Of a DNA stretch of 64,000 nucleotides, positions 58,960-64,000 are shown one piece after another (positions within the stretch are counted from its first letter, which is position 1; each line of letters opens with the position of its first letter). The stretch comes from Papio anubis (Eukaryota; Chordata; Mammalia; Primates; Cercopithecidae), in contig NC_044981.1 in NCBI RefSeq assembly GCF_008728515.1, positions 110,289,702 to 110,353,701 on the forward strand, read 5' to 3'. Position numbers and translations under genes: made by a program. The notes below the pieces were generated by a model. It made no database searches. It saw only the letters and a program-made list of their open reading frames with translations, and was not told where the DNA came from.

Positions 58960-59932
58960 TTGGTGACCTACAGATGGGGTTTTGGTGTGGATGTTCTTAT
59001 TGTTGATGTTGATGCTCTTCCTTTCTGTTTATTAGTTTTCCTTCTAACAGTCAGGCCCCTCAGCTGCAGGTCTGTTGGAGTTTGCTGGAGGTCCACTCCA
59101 GACCCTGTTTGCCTGGGTATCACCTGTGGAGGCTGCAGAACAACAAATATTGCTGCCTGATCCTTCCTCTGGAAGCTTCGTCCCAGAGGGGCACCTGCCT
59201 GTTTGAGGTGTCTCCCAGTCAGGCTACATGGGGGTCAGGGACCTGCTTGAGGAGGCAGTCTCTCAGTTCTCAAAGCTCGAACACTGTGCTGAGAGAACTA
59301 CTGCTCTTTTCAGAGCTGTCAGACAGGGATGTTTAAGTCTGCAGAAGCTGTCTGCTGCCTTTTGTTCTGCTATGTGCTGCCCCCAGAGGTGGAATCTAGA
59401 GAGGCAGTAGGCCTTGCTGAGCTGCGGTGGGCTCTGCCCAGTTCGAGCTTCCCCACTGCTTTGTTTACACGATGAGCTACTCAAGCCTCAGCAATGACAG
59501 ACGCCCCTTCCCCCATCAAGCAGTAGCATTGCAGGTTGATCTCAGACTGCTGCGCTAGCAGTGAGCAAGGCTCCATGGGCGTGGGACCCACTGAGCCAAG
59601 CAAAGGAGGGTATCTCCTGGTCTTCCAGTTGCCAAGACTGTGGGGAAAAGTGCAGTATTTGGTCAGGAGTGTACTGTTTCTCCAGGTACAGTCTGTCATG
59701 GTTTCCCGTGGCTAAGAAAGGAAAATCCCCTGACCTCTTGCACTTTGTGGGTGAGGCGACACCCTGCCCTGCTTTGGCTCACTCTCTGTGAGCTGCACCC
59801 ACTTTCCAACCAGTCCCAGTGAGATGAACCAGGTGCCTCAGTTGGAAATGCAGAAATCACCTGCCCTCTGCTTCAATCTCACTGGGAGCTGCAGACTGGA
59901 GCTATTCCTATATGGCCATCTTGGAAGTGACC
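58960..59932 (-). promoter_or_regulatory. L1 5'UTR (internal promoter region)
   Basis: About 0.97 kb of L1 5'UTR on the minus strand, ending at about 59932 in the start-like CCAAGATGGCC ATATAGG region. In young L1s this region holds sense and antisense promoters. Activity here is unknown. Confidence 0.8.
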
Positions 59933-60155
59933 AAAAGATTGGTTTTTAAATGGAAAAAAATATGTTTTCCTGACAGAGTATAAAAGCGCATCTAACCCAC
60001 TGCAAAGAGAGGTCTTATGAAATTCAAGGGGTGTACCACGGCTTTCTGTGAAAAGAAAGGCCGTCTTGGTCAAAGTAAACATAGGCACTTGCAGTCCATA
60101 TTGTCAGAAGAAGTACAGCCTGCAGGTCCAGCAAGGATACTTCTTCCCTATGCTT
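59933..60155 (-). other. Non-L1 sequence at the L1 5' end (candidate 5' transduction)
   Basis: About 223 bp lie between the L1 5' end and the second target-duplication copy. They match neither L1 nor THE1 as I know them. In the direction of L1 transcription the segment begins AAGCATAGGGAAGAAG and ends in CCAATCTTTTGG next to the L1 start. Because it is inside the duplication, it was inserted with the L1. The likeliest source is genomic sequence upstream of the parent L1. A template switch onto an unrelated RNA is the alternative. Confidence 0.75.
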
Positions 60156-60380
60156 GTGAAAGGCACTTCTTACATGGCAGCAGCAAGAGAAAATGAGGAA
60201 GATGCAAAAGTAGAAACTGATAAAACCATCAGATCTCATGAGACTTACTACCACAAGATAGGGAAAACTGGCCTCATGATTCAAATTGTTTCCCACCAGG
60301 TCCCTCTCACAACACTTAGGAATTATGAGAGTATAATTCAAGATGAGATTTGGGTGGGGACACAGAGCCAAACCATAACA
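60156..60380 (-). mobile_element. THE1 provirus 3' LTR, right part
   Basis: From GTGAAAGGCACTTCTTACATGG to AGCCAAACCATAACA, the rest of the LTR split by the L1. The first 13 bases are the second target-duplication copy of the L1. Confidence 0.93.
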
Positions 60381-61965
60381 TTCCACCCCTGGCCCCTCCA
60401 AATCTCATGTCCTCACATTTCAAAAGCAATCATGCCTTCCCAACAGTCCCCCAAAGTCTTCATGCATTTCAGAATTAATCAAAGTCCACAGTCCAAAGTC
60501 TTGTCTGAGACAAGGCAAGTCCCTTCTGCCTATGAGCCTGTAAAATCAAAAGCAAGCTAGTTACTTCTTAGATACAATGGGGGTTTAGGCATTGGGTAAA
60601 TACAGCGGTTCCAAACGGGAGAAATTGGCCAAAACAAAGGGGCTACAGGGCCCATGCAAGTCTAAAATCCACCAGGGCAGTCAAATTCTAAAGCTTCAAA
60701 ATATCTCCTTTGACTGAATGTCTCACATCCAGGTCATGCTGATGCAAGAGGTAGGTTCCCATAGTCTTGGGCAGCTCCAAACCTGTGGCTTTATAGGGTA
60801 TAACCAACACCACCTCCAACCATGACGGCTTTCACAGGCTGGTATTGAGTGTCTGTGGCTTTTCCAGTCACATGGTGCAAGCTGTCAGTGGATCTACCAT
60901 TCTGGGGTCTGGAGGACAGTGGTCCTCCTCTCACAACTCCACTAGGCAGTGCCCTAGTGGGGACTCTGTGTGGGGGTTCCAACCCCACATTTCCCTTCCT
61001 CATTGCCCTAGCAAAGGTTCTCCATGAGGGCCCCATCCCTGCAGCAAATGTTTGCCTGGGTATCCAGGCATTTCCATACATCTTCTGAAATCTAAGTGGA
61101 GGTTCCCAAACCTAAATTCTTGACTTCTGTGTACCCACAGGCTCAACACCACATGAAAACTGCCAAGGTTTGGGGCTTGCACCCTCTGAAACCATAGGCT
61201 GAGCTGTACCTTAGCCTCTTTTAGCAACAGCTGGAGTGGCTAAGATGCAGGACACCATGTTCCTAGGCTGTACACAGCATGGGGACCCTGGGACCAGCCA
61301 ACAAAATTGTTTCTTTTCCTCGTAGGCTTCTGGGTCTGTGATGGGAGGGGCATCCATGAAGACCTATGACATGCTCTGGAGACATTTTCCCCATTGTCTT
61401 GGGGATTAACATTGGCTCCTTGTTACTTATGCAAATTTCTGCAGCCAGCTTGAATTTCTTCTCAAAAAAATGGGTTTTTCTTTTCTACTGCATCATCAGT
61501 CTGCAAATTTTTTGAACTTTTATGCTGCTTCCCTTTTAAAACAGAATGCTTTTAACAACACCCAAGTCACCTTTTGAATGTTTTGCTGCTTAGAAATTTC
61601 TTTTGCCAGATACCCCAAATCATTTCTCTCAAGTTCAAAGTTCCACAAATCTCCAGGGGAGGAGCAAAATGCCATTAGTCTCTTTGCTAAGACATAACAA
61701 GAGTCACCTTTGCTCCACTTCCCAACAATTTCTTCATCTCCATCTGAGACCACCTCAGCCTGGACCTTATTGTTCATATCATTATCAGCATTCTTCTCAA
61801 GGTCATTCAACAAGTCTCTAGGAGGTTCCAAACTTTCCCACATTTTCCTGTCTTCTTTTGAGCACTCCAAACTGCTCCAACCTCTCCTTGATATCCAGTT
61901 CCAAGATTGCTTCCACATTTTGGGGTATTTTTTTCAGCAACACTCCACTCCTGGAACCAATTTAC
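60381..61965 (-). mobile_element. THE1 internal region (about 1.6 kb)
   Basis: It runs from TTCCACCCCTGGCCCCTCC (purine-rich on the minus strand, a polypurine-tract-like stretch beside the 3' LTR) to CTCCTGGAACCAATTTAC next to the 5' LTR, where a primer-binding-site-like word would lie. The internal region of THE1 elements is known to lack a functional retroviral gene set. Small open frames exist on both strands, none compelling. Confidence 0.88.
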
Positions 61966-62322
61966 TGTATTAGTCCATTTTCATGCTGCTGATAAAGACA
62001 GATCCGAGACTGGGAAGAAAAAGAGGTTTACTTGGATTTACAGTTCCCCATGGCTGGGGAGGGCTCCGAATCATGGTGGGAGGTAAAAGGCACTTCTTAC
62101 ATGGTGGTGGCAAGAGAAAAAATGAGGAAGATATAAAAGCGGAAACCCCTGATAAAACCATCAGATCTCATGAGACTTATTCACTACAGTGAGAACAGTC
62201 TGGAGGAAACCACTCCCATGATTCAAATTATCTTCCACTGGGTCCCTCCCACAACACATGGAAATTATGGGAGTACAATTCAATATGAAATTTGGGTGGG
62301 GACACAGAGCCAAACCATATCA
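61966..62322 (-). mobile_element. THE1 provirus 5' LTR
   Basis: A 357-bp LTR starting TGTATTAGTCCATTTTCATGC and ending CCAAACCATATCA on the + strand (5' end on the right). It is the same LTR type as the left copy, and GTGTG directly follows (62323-62327). It faces ESR1 in the sense direction. Confidence 0.95.
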
Positions 62323-63344
62323 GTGTGCTAATCTGACTCCTGGATTTATTATTTTCTTCAGATTATCCTCAATTTATAATGATTGTGTCAAATATTGGTT
62401 TACCCCTTTACACTGCATAAAATTTGGTAAGGCATTTCAAATCTGCTGTGGAATAGTTAACATACAAATAAAATCATGAAAATGACACCCCTTCATTCCT
62501 TGCCAAATCAATGAACAATGTTCATATGAACAGAAGTGTTTATAAAACATCACGAAACACCTATCTGACACTTAGACTAAAATGCAGAAAAAAATGACAT
62601 ACAATCTGAGCATATATGATTGGCCAATGTGTGCATGTCCATATCACCCTGAACTGAACAGCCTGCTTAATAGCCTGCAATGCTTTGCACTAGTCACTAA
62701 TAAATGACGGTCATATCATCTTGGTTCCGGTCTGCAAATTTATCACATGAACCAGAAACCTTCAAATATATTTTCCCTCTTTTTCCTAGACTAGAATTGA
62801 AATGGCTGAGAGTTCTCTCTGATTATTGTGAAAAAGATACCTAGTGTTGAAAGTTCCTATTTTTGAGAGATGAGTGGGCATGTGAATGGTGCATATTCTT
62901 TAGGTGTATTGTTTCTATCTAAGTGAGCACTACGTGGATGAAAACTGTATTGAAAAAATGTCACATGATTGTTTATAACAGGTTTATCTCATTTTTTTCT
63001 TAAGGAGAGGAAGGTTATATTACATTGCAAAAATACAGCCACAGAATTCCAGAATCATAAATCTTAAAAGGGCCTTAAGATGATCATCAAGTTCAGTGGT
63101 ATTTAAAACATTTTGAGAGTAAAAACCACATTTAAAACAAACAAAAAGGTGAACCTCATGTAAAGTCCTCAAATGCAATCTGGATGAAGTCAAACTTCTC
63201 TGATTAAAGCAAGAGAAATGTTGCGGGGTGGGGGCACCAGAGCCCATTCACTCCAACTTTCCCTCACTACCCTGTGCACCTATCCTCTGGTGACCCCATG
63301 GCTTCTTCCATAATATTTGGCTTCAGCAGAAGAAAGTGTAAAAA

Positions 63345-64000
63345 CCACTGATCTCCAGAGAATGAGAAGACAAGCCACAGACTGGGAGAAAATATTTGCA
63401 AAAGACATACCTGCTAAATGACTGTTATCCAAAATATACAAAGAGCTTTTAAAACTCAACAATAAGAACACAAACAACCTGATTAAAAAATGGACCAAAG
63501 ACTTTAACAGACACCTCACCACAGAAAATATGCAGATGGCAAATAAGCTTACTGAAAGATGCGCCGTGTGATATTATCTGAGAAATGCAAATTAAAACAA
63601 AATGAGATACCACAATACACCTGTCAGAATGGCCGAAATCCAGAATACTGACAACACCAAACACTGATGAGGATGTGGAGCAACAGGGACTCTCACTCAT
63701 TGTTGGTGGAAATGGAAAATGGTACAGCCACTTGGGAAGATGGTTTGGCAGTTTCCTACAAAACTAAACATACTATACAATCCAGCAATTGTGCTCCTGA
63801 GTGTTTATTCAAAAGCATTAAAAATGTATATCTACACAATTACCTGCACATGAGTGTTTATAGCAACTTCATTCATAATTGCCAAAACTTGAATGCAACC
63901 AACACATCCTTCAGTAGGTGAATGTGTGTATAATAAAGTGTGTATAATCCAGACAATGGAGTAGTATTCAGTGATAAAAAGAAATGAGTTATCAAGCCAT
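63345..64000 (+). mobile_element. Old L1 (L1M-type) ORF2 3' part, open at window end
   Basis: Forward-strand reading of a diverged L1 ORF2 end: ACAGACTGGGAGAAAATATTTGC, AAAATGGACCAAAGACTTTAACAGACACC, AAATGAGATACCACAATACACCTG, CACTTGGGAAGATGGTTTGGCAG and GAGTAGTATTCAGTGATAAAAAG. It is antisense to ESR1 and broken by stops. Confidence 0.9.

Larger units (their letters stand above)
53801..60168 (-). mobile_element. Near-full-length L1 insertion with 13-bp target duplication
   Basis: GTGAAAGGCACTT occurs at 53801-53813 and again at 60156-60168. Between them lie, on the minus strand, about 223 bp of non-L1 sequence, an L1 5'UTR, disrupted ORF1, disrupted ORF2, 3'UTR and poly(A) (poly-T at 53814). 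The L1 body is about 6.1 kb, a primate L1PA type of some age judging from many stops and indels. It is in the same orientation as ESR1. It interrupts the 3' LTR of a THE1 element, so the THE1 is older. Confidence 0.95.
35010..64000 (-). other. ESR1: ESR1 gene, 3' end (exons 7 and 8, introns, 3'UTR)
   Basis: Read on the minus strand, exon 7 is at 43813-43630 and exon 8 runs from 39542 to about 35010, the latter with stop and a 4.3-kb 3'UTR. Exon lengths (184 bp for exon 7) and phases fit the known gene. Intron 6 is open at the right window end. ESR1 encodes estrogen receptor alpha, a ligand-activated nuclear transcription factor. The region covers the last helices of the ligand-binding domain and the F domain. 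Confidence 0.98.
43814..64000 (-). other. ESR1: ESR1 intron 6 (partial)
   Basis: At least 20.2 kb of intron. It carries Alus at about 44947-45253 and 48398-48698, a monomeric Alu at about 52940-53125, LTR-like relics near 49463-49884 and 50640-50880, AT-rich sequence at 51780-51960, the THE1 provirus with nested L1 at 53691-62322, and an old L1 from about 63345. The stretches 45.3-48.2 and 62.3-63.3 kb show nothing I recognise. Confidence 0.85.

Noticed and set aside
1..64000. CRISPR arrays, phage genes, operons, tRNA or rRNA genes
   Set aside because: None seen; regular spacer-repeat patterns are absent, and the sequence is plainly mammalian nuclear DNA.

Overview
This window is nuclear DNA of a simian primate. 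It carries the tail-to-tail end of two large genes: the last six exons of SYNE1 (nesprin-1, + strand, about 822-15955) and the last two exons of ESR1 (estrogen receptor alpha, - strand, exon 8 plus 3'UTR 35010-39542, exon 7 at 43630-43813). Both are identified from exon-encoded protein and exact splice junctions. Alu, primate L1, THE1/MST, MIR and L2 repeats fill most of the rest. Several residues differ from the human proteins as I remember them (ESR1 human positions 502, 559, 560 and 587, and three residues just before the SYNE1 membrane anchor). I therefore infer a non-human simian, but cannot name the species.

Layout. 1-15955: SYNE1 exons encoding the last 311 residues (final spectrin-like segment, Ser/Thr-rich linker, KASH domain), with introns, a short 3'UTR and a poly(A) signal. 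15956-about 35009: a 19-kb intergenic gap with no gene I can support. It holds two 5'-truncated L1s, an MSTB LTR, a HAL1/L1M-like block with two Alus in or beside it, an older LTR-like sequence, and an Alu interrupted by a twin-primed L1. 35010-39307: the 4.3-kb ESR1 3'UTR. 39308-39542: ESR1 terminal coding exon. 39543-43629: ESR1 intron 7. 43630-43813: ESR1 exon 7. 43814-64000: ESR1 intron 6 (open at the window end), containing a complete THE1 provirus whose 3' LTR is split by a near-full-length L1.

The two genes are not functionally linked as neighbours. SYNE1 encodes an outer nuclear membrane tether of the LINC complex. ESR1 encodes a ligand-activated nuclear receptor. There is no operon, CRISPR, phage or bacterial-type system here. 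The most unusual structures are: (1) an L1 insertion carrying about 223 bp of non-L1 sequence at its 5' end inside its target-site duplication, a candidate 5' transduction; (2) a sharply bounded 113-bp inverted repeat, about 96% identical, in the last SYNE1 intron; (3) a twin-primed L1 nested in an Alu whose target duplication seems to have seeded a TTA microsatellite; (4) a perfect 21-bp tandem duplication in the ESR1 3'UTR; and (5) loss of the human-type Ser559 in the ESR1 F domain.
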